64,000 nt of DNA from Aequorivita sp. HC6-5 (GTDB lineage Bacteria; Bacteroidota; Bacteroidia; Flavobacteriales; Flavobacteriaceae). The stretch is from positions 248,001 to 312,000 of the forward strand of contig CAJJCS010000002.1 in the NCBI GenBank assembly GCA_905182755.1, written 5' to 3'. Position 1 is the stretch's first letter. Each line of letters starts with the position of its first letter. The notes under the pieces are model-generated. The model made no database searches, had not been told where the DNA came from, and worked only from the letters and a program-made list of their open reading frames with translations. Made by a program: the position numbers and the translations under genes. Of the stretch, positions 8,226-17,626 are shown piece by piece.

Positions 8226-9449
8226 TTGCAAGCAACAAATTGGCTTTTTAAACAGCTCCCAATGTATCAAAATGTGGGCATGGCTGGCTATAAAATAGAT
8301 TTGAGTAATACCTTATTGCTGGCAAATTATCTTGACAACCCACATCATACATTTAAATCTATCCATGTAGCTGGAACTAATGGTAAGGGATCTACCAGCC
8401 ATATGATGGCCTCTGTTTTGCAAGAAGCAGGATATAAGGTAGGCCTTTATACTTCTCCACATTTAAAAGATTTTAGAGAGCGTATAAAAATTAATGGAAT
8501 AATGATTCCAAAGAGAAAAGTATCTTCTTTTGTAGGCAAGCACCAAGATTTTTTCAAAAACAACAAGTTGTCTTTTTTTGAAATGACAGTAGGGTTGGCC
8601 TTTCATTATTTTGCACAAAGTAAGGTTGATATTGCAATTATAGAAGTAGGGCTAGGAGGTAGGCTTGATAGTACTAATATTATAAGCCCAGAGCTCAGTG
8701 TGATTACCAATATTGGCCTAGACCATACCCAGTTTTTGGGTACTACCCTAGAGGCAATTGCAAAAGAAAAAGCAGGTATTATAAAATCAAACATACCTGT
8801 TGTTATTGGAGAGTTGCATCCAGATACAAAAAAGGTTTTCCTGCAAGTGGCTAAACAAAAAAGTGCACCGATTACTTTTGCAGAAAAACAAGAAGTGTCA
8901 TTATTTGATTGTGATTTGAAAGGAAATTACCAAGTAAAAAATCAGCGCACCGCCTTAGCCGCTCTAAAAACACTAACAAAAAAGGGTTTTAAGATTTCAC
9001 AAACAGATATCAAAAGAGGTATTGGGTCTGTGGTTTCTAATACAGGATTATTAGGCAGGTGGCAGGTATTACAAACCTTGCCTACTTTGGTGTGTGATAC
9101 AGCCCACAATAAAGAGGGTTTACTTTTTACCATGAATCAATTGCAACAAATAAATCAAGGAGTATTGCATATTGTTTTTGGCGTTGTTGGAGATAAAGAC
9201 CTAGGGGCTATATTGCCATTGTTGCCACCTAATGCTAGGTATTATTTCTGCGCTCCTAATATTCCACGAGCCATGAGTGTTGCTATCTTAAACCAAAAAG
9301 CGGAAGAATTTAGCCTAGTTGGCAAATCGTATAGTACTGTAAAAAAGGCTGTAAAAGCTGCTTTAAAAACTGCCGCAAACAATGATGTGATTTATGTGGG
9401 CGGAAGTACTTTTGTGGTGGCTGAGGTTGTATTAGTTTTTAAACCTTAA
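8226..9449 (+). CDS. folC: Bifunctional folylpolyglutamate synthase/dihydrofolate synthase
   Basis: A 407-residue Mur-ligase superfamily enzyme that adds glutamate to dihydropteroate and to folates in the cytoplasm. The ATP-binding motif AGTNGKGSTSHM lies at about 50-61, followed by YTSPHLKDFRERIKING and EVGLGGRLDSTN; the C-terminal domain ends with the conserved YVGGSTFVVAEV. Translation starts at a TTG at 8226 (MQATNWLFKQLPMYQ), 12 nt after the BNR gene stop, so co-transcription is possible. A bidirectional terminator follows at 9454-9499. Length and motifs are normal for the family. Confidence 0.93.
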   Translation: MQATNWLFKQLPMYQNVGMAGYKIDLSNTLLLANYLDNPHHTFKSIHVAGTNGKGSTSHMMASVLQEAGYKVGLYTSPHLKDFRERIKINGIMIPKRKVSSFVGKHQDFFKNNKLSFFEMTVGLAFHYFAQSKVDIAIIEVGLGGRLDSTNIISPELSVITNIGLDHTQFLGTTLEAIAKEKAGIIKSNIPVVIGELHPDTKKVFLQVAKQKSAPITFAEKQEVSLFDCDLKGNYQVKNQRTALAALKTLTKKGFKISQTDIKRGIGSVVSNTGLLGRWQVLQTLPTLVCDTAHNKEGLLFTMNQLQQINQGVLHIVFGVVGDKDLGAILPLLPPNARYYFCAPNIPRAMSVAILNQKAEEFSLVGKSYSTVKKAVKAALKTAANNDVIYVGGSTFVVAEVVLVFKP

Positions 9450-9453
9450 TTAA

Positions 9454-9499
9454 TAAAAAAATCTCCCAACAGTATTTGTATCTGTTGAGAGATTTTTTT
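9454..9499. terminator. Bidirectional intrinsic terminator between folC and the DUF4476 gene
   Basis: AAAAAAATCTC and CAACAG pair with CTGTTG and GAGATTTTTTT around a short AT loop, with T-tracts on both strands. It serves the convergent folC (plus) and DUF4476 (minus) genes. Confidence 0.85.
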
Positions 9500-9512
9500 A
9501 AGAAGAAATTAT

Positions 9513-10067
9513 CTAATTTCTACCATTTATATATTCCTCAAGTTCTTCGCCGCTACTGCTAAAAGAAAATACATCAAATACTTTAAAGTAGTTTTCTACA
9601 TCATAGATGTAATCATATGCAAACTTCGCAGTATTCAATTTCCCGTCATCGAAGCTAAATTCGTTCAACAAATCTACTAGCTGATCAACGGTCATGCAAT
9701 TGCTCTTTACTATTTGTTTTGTTACTCTTTGTTTGTCATCGCTAAAAGATTGGTTTTTTACAGAATTAATCATTTGATTAAATCTTTGCTCACTCACCGG
9801 TGGTGTGCAACCAACTTTTCCATTGTAACCAGTTACATATACAACTGCCGTTTGTGGTGCCGTATTTGTGATAACAGTAGTTTGTGTTGTAGTTTGTTGT
9901 TGGGTGTTTCCCATATTCATATTGATATTCATGCCCTCACCTACATTCATGTTAATATTCATACCATTATTTGCCGGGTTGGTAGTTGTGGTTGTTTGTG
10001 TCATAATTGTTTGTGCATAGGATGTTACAGCAAATGCAAAAAATAAAAACGATAGTATATTTTTCAT
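9513..10067 (-). CDS. Secreted DUF4476-domain protein with Met/Asn-rich tandem repeat
   Basis: A 184-residue protein with a signal peptide (VTSYAQ). The mature N-terminus is low complexity: Thr-rich, then two near-identical ten-residue repeats (GMNINMNVGE and GMNINMNMGN, about 34-53), then Gln/Thr-rich. The C-terminal half (about 85-180; CTPPVSEQRFNQM, QSFSDDKQRVTKQIV, AKFAYDYIYD) matches DUF4476, a Bacteroidota domain of unknown role that often trails secreted proteins. It is monocistronic, bounded by the folC terminator on one side and the tRNA terminator on the other. The closely spaced Met residues could bind a soft metal, but that is speculation. Confidence 0.75.
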   Translation of the reverse strand: MKNILSFLFFAFAVTSYAQTIMTQTTTTTNPANNGMNINMNVGEGMNINMNMGNTQQQTTTQTTVITNTAPQTAVVYVTGYNGKVGCTPPVSEQRFNQMINSVKNQSFSDDKQRVTKQIVKSNCMTVDQLVDLLNEFSFDDGKLNTAKFAYDYIYDVENYFKVFDVFSFSSSGEELEEYINGRN

Positions 10068-10134
10068 GTTATTTGTTTTAAAATTATTTAGGTAAATATC
10101 TGTTTTTTTTTATAAGATTTACTATTTATTGCAT

Positions 10135-10162
10135 AAAAAAAGTCCACTCTGTTGAGTGGACT
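10135..10162 (-). terminator. Intrinsic terminator after tRNA-Val
   Basis: On the minus strand AGTCCACTC pairs with GAGTGGACT around a 4-nt loop and is followed by a run of seven T, starting about 7 nt after the tRNA CCA end. Confidence 0.85.
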
Positions 10163-10171
10163 CTGTATTGG

Positions 10172-10246
10172 TGGGCGCAGAGGGATTCGAACCCCCGACC
10201 CCTTGGGTGTAAACCAAGTGCTCTGAACCAACTGAGCTATGCGCCC
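10172..10246 (-). tRNA. tRNA-Val (anticodon TAC)
   Basis: Read on the minus strand, the ends GGGCGCA and TGCGCCC form a 7-bp acceptor stem, with a GCTC/GAGC D stem, a CTTGG-TTTACAC-CCAAG anticodon arm (anticodon TAC, valine) and a T arm with GGTTCGAATCC. CCA is encoded (10169-10171). It has its own promoter at 10265-10295 and terminator at 10135-10162, so it is a single-gene transcript. Confidence 0.97.
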
Positions 10247-10264
10247 TAACCTTGTTAGCGAGTG

Positions 10265-10295
10265 CAAATATAAGTTAGATTTTAAAACCCACAAA
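10265..10295 (-). promoter_or_regulatory. Promoter of tRNA-Val
   Basis: On the minus strand TTTG (10292-10295), exactly 19 nt, then TATATTTG (10265-10272): a perfect match to the Bacteroidota -33/-7 consensus. It lies about 19 nt upstream of the tRNA 5' end. Confidence 0.8.
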
Positions 10296-10419
10296 CAAAT
10301 AGTTCAAAATAAGTTAAAATACTTCACCTAAAATCTCTAATTAGCTGTTTAAAAGCAGTTTGTGTTTGTATAAAAAATCTTCTCTATTTTGTTGATAAAA
10401 CTTCTTTGTTTTTGAGGCC

Positions 10420-11708
10420 TTATAGCAGTGTCACAATACGCTCTAGGGCCATCCCTCTTGAGGCTTTTATCAGTATTGTGGTGTCTTTGGGTATGGTGTT
10501 TTTAAAAGCACTTTTAAGGGCTTCAAAAGTTTTGTATTGGTAGATAGTTTTTTGCCTGGAATTTTGTTTTACTGAAATAGGAGCCAATAAGATGAACTTC
10601 ATCTATATTGGTGTTAGAAAGATAATCTACAATATCTTGGTGCTCTTCTTGTGCTGTTTCTCCTAGCTCAAACATATCTCCTAAAAACACCATTTTTGAG
10701 GCCGTCTTTATTGTATTGAAATGCTGCAAAGCAGCCATCATGCTTGAAGGATTAGCGTTATAGGCATCTAAAATAATTTGAGTACTGCCTTTGGTGATTA
10801 ATTGAGATCTATTATTAGTGGGCAAATACTCTTCTATGGCCTGTTTGATGTCATTTAAAGGGATATCAAAGAAATCACCAATAAGTACCCCTGCGCAGAT
10901 ATTTGTGAAATTGTAAGCTCCTATAAGGTTAGAGGTAATGTTTGTTTGTGCTGCCTGCAGCGCTACATAGGGATTTGCATCAATTTGTTTTAGGGTATAA
11001 AAGTTTTCTTTGGTTTGACTAAACCCAACCTTTGAAGGATAGTTGCCAAGTAATTTGTTTTGTAAGGGATCATCGGCATTAAAAAATAGCGTTCCCTTTT
11101 CTTTGCTAATGTATTTGTATAATTCACTCTTTCCCTTCAATTACCCCTTCTATACTCCCAAAACCCTCAATATGCGCTTTTCCAAAATTAGTGATATACC
11201 CAAAATTAGGTTGTGCTATTTCACAAAGGGCTTCAATTTCTTTTTTATGATTTGCACCCATTTCTACAATACCAATTTGGGTTTCCTTGGTCATTGACAG
11301 CAAGGTTAAAGGCACGCCAATATGATTGTTAAGATTTCCAAGGGTAGCGGTAGTTTTAAATTTCTTAGATAGAACAGCGTTGATGATTTCTTTAGTGGTG
11401 GTTTTTCCATTACTACCCGTTAGGGCAATCATTGGAACATTTAGCTCTTGTCTATGGTAGGTAGCGAGTTCTTGAAGCAGTACTAAGGTGTTTTTGCAAA
11501 GAATGGTTTCTCCAGTGTTTTTATGTTGTGAGATATCATCAATAATAACCTTAAAGGCTCCTTTGTCTAGTGCTTGTTGGGTAAATTTATTGCCATTAAA
11601 ATTATCACCTCTTAGTGCTACAAATAAGCACCCTTTTTCTATTTTTCTGGTATCTGTACAAATACCAGTGCTTTCTAAAAAATAAGAATATACTGTTTCT
11701 AGTTTCAT
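10420..11708 (-). pseudogene. murF: murF, UDP-MurNAc-tripeptide:D-Ala-D-Ala ligase, broken by two +1 frameshifts
   Basis: Three consecutive reading frames together give one full-length MurF of about 428 residues, the enzyme that adds D-Ala-D-Ala to the peptidoglycan precursor. Frame one holds the N-terminal domain and the ATP-binding motif ALTGSNGKTTTKE plus EMGANHKKEIE; frame two holds NADDP and DAYNANPSSM with LGDMFELG; frame three holds the C-terminal LIKASRGMALER. The breaks are at GGGAAA (plus 11130-11135) and at a run of six A (plus 10548-10553); removing one base at each restores one frame and whole-codon length. MurF is normally essential and single-copy, so a sequence error is likelier than a dead gene. 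The gene follows gldJ beyond a terminator and probably has its own promoter. Confidence 0.88.
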
Positions 11709-11723
11709 GAAAAGTAAATATAT

Positions 11724-11762
11724 AAAAAAAACCCTCTTTAGTATAGTACCAAAGAGGGTTTT
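11724..11762 (-). terminator. Intrinsic terminator after gldJ
   Basis: On the minus strand AACCCTCTTT pairs with AAAGAGGGTT around an 11-nt loop, followed by eight T. It lies between the gldJ stop and the murF start and separates the two genes. Confidence 0.85.
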
Positions 11763-11780
11763 GTGTGTTGTATAAAACTC

Positions 11781-13469
11781 TTAGTGTCTTGCTCTTTTAG
11801 GCTGTGTAGATTTCGATCCTACGCGAGACATAGCACATCTAAACCCGATATAGTCTGTAGCCATATCTTGAGGGAAATAACGTCTTTGTGCTGGGTCTAA
11901 CCAGTAATCTCTGTCTTTCCAAGAACCACCCTTGTAAACTCGTACTTCATTATTTATCATAGATGTTCTACTTGAAGACTTATCAAATTCACGATCTACT
12001 CCACCACCTTCACTCTCATCTAGAGTTCCAACTTTATGATTTGGAGAATTATACATTCTCTTGTTTGGATCTATTACTACTTCGTCTTCTTGCTCACCGA
12101 AAGATTGATAGAAACGAGTAGATGCTTTATCTCCATCTCTGTAGTCACGGTTATCACTAGTTGAGAACTGTGTTCTTAGGTAAGTTTCGTTTTCGTCTAC
12201 GGGTACTTGAAGGATTTCTCCAGGTAAGTTTCTTGCAATTACTTTACCAGTGCTTAAGGTGTCATATACGATAGAGTCTGCAGTAACAATTTTTACTTTT
12301 CCGTTTTCGTCTATAGCATTTTTAGTATATACATTACCACGGTAGTAATTAAAGTCATTAAAACCATCATCTACAATTGGTCTATAAACATCTGCAACCC
12401 ATTCTGCAACATTACCAGACATGTCATATAAGCCAAAATCATTTGGTTGGTATGATTTAATTTCTGCAGTAATATCTGCACCATCATCACTCCATCCAGC
12501 TATTCCTCCGTAATCTCCATCACCTTGTTTGAAGTTTGCCAGTTGGTCTCCCTGTGTTTTTCTTTTTCCAGAACGAGTGTATTGTCCATCCCAAGGGTAT
12601 TTTTTTCTACCTCTGTAGTTGTTGAAATTTCGAACACTCACCAGGCCAATAGCAGCATATTCCCATTCAGCCTCTGTAGGGAGTCTGTATGCAGGCATTA
12701 ACAGGCCATCTTTTCTTTGTATGTATAAATTGGTGCTGTCTTTACTTCTTTTTTCAATAGATTTAGATCTATTTCCACCTCTAGTTAATGAGTCATTACC
12801 GCCATATGTTTGTGTTGGCGCATTAAGGTACGTTGAGGTGCTGAATGTTTCTCCATCCTCTAGGCCATAACGTGCATTTCTTGCTGTGATGCCTTCTTTT
12901 TCTAGAATAAGCTCATTGACACGATCTGTTCTCCAGTTACTGAACTCTACTGCCTGGATCCAACTTACTCCTACTACAGGATATTCTGCATACGCAGGAT
13001 GTCTTAGGTAGTTGTTTGTCATTACTTCGTTATATCCTAAACGGTTTCTCCACACCAATGTGTCTGGCAGGGCACCTTCATAGATTTTACGGTAATTTTC
13101 GTTTTCTGGAGGAAATACTTCTTTTATCCATTGAAGGTATTGAAGGTACATGTAGTTTGTTACCTCTGTCTCATCCATGTAAAAAGATTGAACATGTTGC
13201 TGGTTTGGCGAGTTATTCCAATCATGCATTGGGTCATCCTGTACTCTACCCATGGTAAAGGTACCACCTTCCACAAAAACAAGTCCAGGACCTGTTTCTT
13301 GCTCTTTGTATTTGCTGTTTTTTTGTGGTCCTCCCTCTTTAGAGTTTAGTGACCAACCAGTAGCACGAGAACTATCTTTATAGTCTCTTGTTTTGTTACA
13401 ACCTACAAACAATGTTGTGGTAAGTAAAATAATAAGCAGCCTAAAGGCTAATTTTTTTGTCAAGTTCAT
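11781..13469 (-). CDS. gldJ: Gliding-motility lipoprotein GldJ
   Basis: A 562-residue outer-membrane-associated lipoprotein (LFVGCNKT lipobox near residue 24). The body is a formylglycine-generating-enzyme/sulfatase-modifying-factor fold: VEGGTFTMGRVQDD at about 65-80, DETEVTNYMYLQYLQW, LPTEAEWEYAA, DMSGNVAEWVADVY and the C-terminal YKGGSWKDR and YIGFRCAMSR. Flavobacterial GldJ is required for gliding and stabilises the GldK/GldN part of the type IX secretion system. It is divergent from porU, the arrangement seen in Flavobacterium, which supports the assignment. Length and start are normal, and a terminator follows. Confidence 0.95.
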   Translation of the reverse strand: MNLTKKLAFRLLIILLTTTLFVGCNKTRDYKDSSRATGWSLNSKEGGPQKNSKYKEQETGPGLVFVEGGTFTMGRVQDDPMHDWNNSPNQQHVQSFYMDETEVTNYMYLQYLQWIKEVFPPENENYRKIYEGALPDTLVWRNRLGYNEVMTNNYLRHPAYAEYPVVGVSWIQAVEFSNWRTDRVNELILEKEGITARNARYGLEDGETFSTSTYLNAPTQTYGGNDSLTRGGNRSKSIEKRSKDSTNLYIQRKDGLLMPAYRLPTEAEWEYAAIGLVSVRNFNNYRGRKKYPWDGQYTRSGKRKTQGDQLANFKQGDGDYGGIAGWSDDGADITAEIKSYQPNDFGLYDMSGNVAEWVADVYRPIVDDGFNDFNYYRGNVYTKNAIDENGKVKIVTADSIVYDTLSTGKVIARNLPGEILQVPVDENETYLRTQFSTSDNRDYRDGDKASTRFYQSFGEQEDEVVIDPNKRMYNSPNHKVGTLDESEGGGVDREFDKSSSRTSMINNEVRVYKGGSWKDRDYWLDPAQRRYFPQDMATDYIGFRCAMSRVGSKSTQPKRARH

Positions 13470-13662
13470 AGTTTAAATTATGAATAGTATGGGTTTGCAA
13501 TATAATGATTAACGGCAAAGTTCCAATATTATTTTATATTTAATTAGTAGTTAGTTTTTACTTTTTTGTTCTACCAACCATTGAAAAACGATTTTGTTCG
13601 TATTTTAGTATGTATGCTATTAAATTTGGCAAAAAAACTTTAGTCATACTTCATACTAACTG

Positions 13663-13670
13663 TATCTTTG
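13663..13670 (+). promoter_or_regulatory. Candidate -7 element of porU
   Basis: TATCTTTG matches TAnnTTTG and lies 17 nt before the preferred ATG at 13688. A TTTAG at about 13640, 18-19 nt upstream, could be a weak -33 element. Its place argues against the longer reading frame that opens at 13610. Confidence 0.55.
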
Positions 13671-13687
13671 ACGCGTTAGAATTACTC

Positions 13688-16600
13688 ATGAAACACATTT
13701 TTTTATTTTTAGGTTTATTGATTTGTAGCACATCTGCATTCTCTCAAACAAAAAACGTTACCATATCTTGGGAAAATGAAATTTCCAGGCCTTCTTTTGT
13801 TTCACCTTCATCCCCTTTGGTAAATAGTACAGCCGTAAAAAAATCTTCAAAACAAATGGCTTTTGAAAGATTAAAACTAACCCTTACCAAAGAGGCTATA
13901 GATTTTTCTCAGCAGTGGAAAGACACTGGTTTTGCAAATCCAGCTAGTTTGAAGCTCGCAAATGTTGAGTATGACGCTGTTTCCTCCAATGAACTTGGGC
14001 TGGTTTCTATTTCACAGATACCAACTACACTTCAAACAAGTATAACTAGTAAAAAAGGGAGAGATCAAATCTATACGATGTTTTCACTCTCACCACTGGT
14101 GAATATAAATGGGCAAGTAAAAAAAGTACGTTCTTTTTCCCTTTCTTACAAATACTACCAAAATACCAATTCCAAAAGCTTAACTATTGCTGTTTCTAAT
14201 TCTGTACTGGCCACAGGAGATTGGTATAAGTTTAAAGTAGAAAAAACAGGAGTACATCTCATCACTAAAGGGTTTTTAGATAATTTAGGAATCAATACTG
14301 CTTCTGTAGATCCTCGTAGTATTAAAATTTATGGCCATGGAGGTAAGCCACTTCCTCTGCTTAACTCCAAAAACAACACTCTTTTTGATTTGCCCCAAAA
14401 CTCCATACAAATTATAGGAGAAGAGGATGGCTCTTTTGATGCCACAGACCAAATTTTATTTTATGGTATTAGTACCCTTGGGTATGATAAAGAAAATGAC
14501 ACACACATCAACCCCTACAGTGATCAGGCGTTTTATTATATTACTCATGGTGGAGATACAGGTATGAGGATTTCACCTTTAAATGAACCCACTGGCCCTG
14601 GTGATGCTATTACAACATTTAACGATTACCAATTTCATGAAGTGGATGATTTTAGTCCTGCAAAGGTGGGGCGTAGATGGTTTGGAAATAGGTTTGATAT
14701 TCAGGACGATCAAAGCTATAGCTTCGAGTTCCCTAATATTGTGCAAGGCTCTGATGTGTCAGTCAATGTAAATGTAGCTTCTGCATCTGAGAGTCCAACA
14801 TCAATGGCAGTTTCTTTAAATGGTACAGCCATAGACCCAATTAATTTTGGAACCATCTCTGGTTCAACGCTGCTTTCTTATAGGCCGTCAAGCCAAAACT
14901 CCGCTCCTTACATTGTACCTGCTAGCGGTGAGACCGTTACAGTTAACTTGCTTTACAACAATGGCAGTAACCCCTCTAGTATAGGGTATCTTGATTATAT
15001 ACGTGTTGGCGCAGAGCGTCAATTAATTGCGGGTAGTGAGCAGTTTTCATTCAGGTATAATCTAGCTGCAACAAATTTTGGGGTAGGAGTCTATAGCATT
15101 GCTAGTGCTTCCCAAATATCACAAGTTTGGGATGTAACAAATACAACTGCTATTGCTGCAAAAGCAAATAATGAGGCCTTAAACACACTCACTTTTAAAG
15201 CAGAACTGGGATCACTAAGAGAATATGTTGCTGTTTCTCCCCAAGATTATTACACCCCTGTATCGGTTTCAGACTCTAGTGTGCAAAATCAAAATATTAA
15301 AGGCACCATTTTTCAAGGCGAAGACGGAAATTTCCAGGATATAGATTATTTAATTATTACGGCGCCCTTTTTACTGCAACCAGCCCAGAGGCTAGCTCAA
15401 TATCACATAGCTCAAAGGGGTCTTAAGGTTAAGGTTGTTACCCTGGATAAAATTTACCAAGAGTTTAGCAGCGGAAAGCAAGATATTGGCGCTATCAGGA
15501 ATTTAGTGCGCTATATTTATGAAAATGCATCTGCTCCAGAAAACAGAATTAAGTACGTAGGTATTTTAGGTGATTCCTCTATTGATTATAAAAATAGATT
15601 GCCTGGTAATAATATGGTAGTTCCTACATTTCATACACTGTTTAGTTCTAGTACCTGGACAAGTTATATGTCTGACGATTTTTTCGGCATGATGGGCGCA
15701 GATCCTTCCAACGGAAATGACGAAGGCCTTATGGGGTCTAATGAGAAGGTGGACGTTGCTTTTGGTAGAATTTTAGCAGACGATGTAACACTTGCCAATG
15801 CTATGATAGATAAGATTGTAAATTATGAGAAACAAGCATCTTATGGAAATTGGAGAAATAACATTATCATGGTTTCTGATGATGTTGATATAGATTGGGA
15901 GTTTAATAAGCTACAAGTAACATTAAACGAATTGTCTGACAGAATCACCCTAGAGAAGCCTTTTGTGAATGTTAAGAAAATTTACATGGATGCCTATGAG
16001 CAGCAAACATCTGCCGGAGGAAATAGATATCCAGATGTAAATGCTGCTTTAAAAAACGATATTGAAGTTGGTGCGCTTATTGTAAATTATTTTGGCCACG
16101 GAGGTGAAGATGGTCTTGCCAAAGAGTTTATTTATACCAAAGAGACCGCAACCTCTCTTAGAAACCCCAATACCTTACCTATGGTGGTCACGGTAACTTG
16201 TGAGTTTACAAAGTTTGATTTGCCCTCCAGAATTACCGCAGGAGAACTCACCTATTGGAATAAAGAAGGGGGTGCTATATCACTCATTACAACCACCCGT
16301 TCTATTGGCGTGCAGGTTGGCTCAGATCTTAATGATCTCTTGGCAGACGAAATTTTTGGTATCGGAGAAGAAGTTCCAGATGTGCCAGCAGTTGGGCTTA
16401 GAAAAGCAAAAAACGATCTTCCTGGTAGTAATGAAAACAGGCGTGTGGTTTTTTACATTGGAGACCCAGCATTACCCTTGGCATTTCCAAAGAAAGACAT
16501 TCGTTTAACCACCATTAATGGTGTTCCAATTTCTAGCACTTCAGATGTATTGCAAGGCCTAGGTTATGTAACCCTTGGTGGTCAAGTTTTAAACGCAGAT

Positions 16601-17590
16601 GGGTCTGTAGCTATAAACTATAATGGTGTTCTAGAGGCTAAGGTATTTGATAAGCGTATAGCGCGTCAAACACTAGGTAATGATGGCACCCAAGTAGGTG
16701 GCGAGTTAGCAATACTTAATTTCTCTACCCTTGGAGAGACTATATTTAGTGGTCAGGCCAGTGTAAGTAATGGCCAATTCGAGTTTGATTTTATTGTGCC
16801 TCGTGATGTGCAAATACCAGTAGGCAATGGTAAGGTTAGTTTCTATTCCAAACAAAACGGCTTACTAAGAGACAACAATGGCTTTAATCTAGATATTCAA
16901 GTAGGGGGTCTCAATGCAAATGCTGGGACAGATACCACAGGACCTGTCATTGAACTGTTTATGAATGATGAAAATTTCATCTCTGGAGGAGTGACCAATG
17001 ACGCTCCTAATTTAATAGTAAAGCTTGAAGACGCCAATGGTATTAATACAGCTAGTGGTATTGGACATGATTTAATTGCTGTTTTGGATGGGGACCAGGC
17101 AAACCCTTTTAAACTCAATGATTACTACCAGGCCGATGTAGATAATTACACCAAAGGAACCGCAAGTTTTAAGCTAAGAGATCTTGAAGATGGGCTGCAC
17201 ACTTTATCTGTAAAGGCTTGGGATACCTACAATAACTCCTCAATACAAGAGATTAATTTTAGAGTTGCAGGCAATGATGTATTAGAGATTACTCGTGTGC
17301 TTAATTACCCTAATCCTTTTGTTAATTACACAGAGTTTTGGTTTAATCACAACAGGCCTTTTGAACCTCTAGAGGTGCAAGTACAAGTTTTTACAGTAAC
17401 TGGAAAAGTGGTTTGGACACAAAACCAATTGGTAAACACAGATGGGTTTTTATCAAGAGACATTGCTTGGGATGGACTTGACAATTTCGGGCAAAAGATA
17501 GCAAAAGGAGTTTATGTATATAAGATAACTGTGAAATCTACGTTAACTAACCAGCAGACCGAAAAATTTGAAAAATTGGTCATCCTTTAA
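13688..17590 (+). CDS. porU: PorU, type IX secretion gingipain-family sortase (C25)
   Basis: A 1300-residue secreted cysteine-peptidase family protein. PorU sits at the cell surface, removes the C-terminal signal of T9SS cargo and attaches cargo to anionic lipopolysaccharide. The chain has a signal peptide (CSTSAFSQ), a beta-rich N-terminal region, the C25 catalytic domain with His804 in NYFGHGGEDG and Cys838 in VTVTCEF, then an Ig-like segment and a C-terminal segment with NYPNPF and GQKIAKGVYVYK. The start at 13688 is preferred because it opens directly on the signal peptide and fits the TATCTTTG box just upstream. It is divergent from gldJ and followed by porV after 36 nt, the conserved flavobacterial order. 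Confidence 0.95.
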   Translation: MKHIFLFLGLLICSTSAFSQTKNVTISWENEISRPSFVSPSSPLVNSTAVKKSSKQMAFERLKLTLTKEAIDFSQQWKDTGFANPASLKLANVEYDAVSSNELGLVSISQIPTTLQTSITSKKGRDQIYTMFSLSPLVNINGQVKKVRSFSLSYKYYQNTNSKSLTIAVSNSVLATGDWYKFKVEKTGVHLITKGFLDNLGINTASVDPRSIKIYGHGGKPLPLLNSKNNTLFDLPQNSIQIIGEEDGSFDATDQILFYGISTLGYDKENDTHINPYSDQAFYYITHGGDTGMRISPLNEPTGPGDAITTFNDYQFHEVDDFSPAKVGRRWFGNRFDIQDDQSYSFEFPNIVQGSDVSVNVNVASASESPTSMAVSLNGTAIDPINFGTISGSTLLSYRPSSQNSAPYIVPASGETVTVNLLYNNGSNPSSIGYLDYIRVGAERQLIAGSEQFSFRYNLAATNFGVGVYSIASASQISQVWDVTNTTAIAAKANNEALNTLTFKAELGSLREYVAVSPQDYYTPVSVSDSSVQNQNIKGTIFQGEDGNFQDIDYLIITAPFLLQPAQRLAQYHIAQRGLKVKVVTLDKIYQEFSSGKQDIGAIRNLVRYIYENASAPENRIKYVGILGDSSIDYKNRLPGNNMVVPTFHTLFSSSTWTSYMSDDFFGMMGADPSNGNDEGLMGSNEKVDVAFGRILADDVTLANAMIDKIVNYEKQASYGNWRNNIIMVSDDVDIDWEFNKLQVTLNELSDRITLEKPFVNVKKIYMDAYEQQTSAGGNRYPDVNAALKNDIEVGALIVNYFGHGGEDGLAKEFIYTKETATSLRNPNTLPMVVTVTCEFTKFDLPSRITAGELTYWNKEGGAISLITTTRSIGVQVGSDLNDLLADEIFGIGEEVPDVPAVGLRKAKNDLPGSNENRRVVFYIGDPALPLAFPKKDIRLTTINGVPISSTSDVLQGLGYVTLGGQVLNADGSVAINYNGVLEAKVFDKRIARQTLGNDGTQVGGELAILNFSTLGETIFSGQASVSNGQFEFDFIVPRDVQIPVGNGKVSFYSKQNGLLRDNNGFNLDIQVGGLNANAGTDTTGPVIELFMNDENFISGGVTNDAPNLIVKLEDANGINTASGIGHDLIAVLDGDQANPFKLNDYYQADVDNYTKGTASFKLRDLEDGLHTLSVKAWDTYNNSSIQEINFRVAGNDVLEITRVLNYPNPFVNYTEFWFNHNRPFEPLEVQVQVFTVTGKVVWTQNQLVNTDGFLSRDIAWDGLDNFGQKIAKGVYVYKITVKSTLTNQQTEKFEKLVIL

Positions 17591-17626
17591 AAATTAAAAT
17601 TATATTTGTTAAAATTTTTTCACCTC

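Noticed and set aside
9714-10046. 110-codon Cys/His-rich plus-strand frame opposite the DUF4476 gene.
   Set aside because: Antisense reading of Thr/Asn/Met repeats; the real gene has a signal peptide and a known domain.
10548-11140. Programmed +1 frameshifting in murF, because frame ends read GAG TGA and TTT TGA.
   Set aside because: The restored frames upstream of both stops give the better family sequence (VIEGKSELY and YQYKTFEALKSAF), and no upstream Shine-Dalgarno-like element as in prfB is present. A spurious base explains both breaks.
13610-13687. Longer N-terminus of PorU from 13610.
   Set aside because: It would place 26 residues before a normal signal peptide and the putative -7 element lies inside it.
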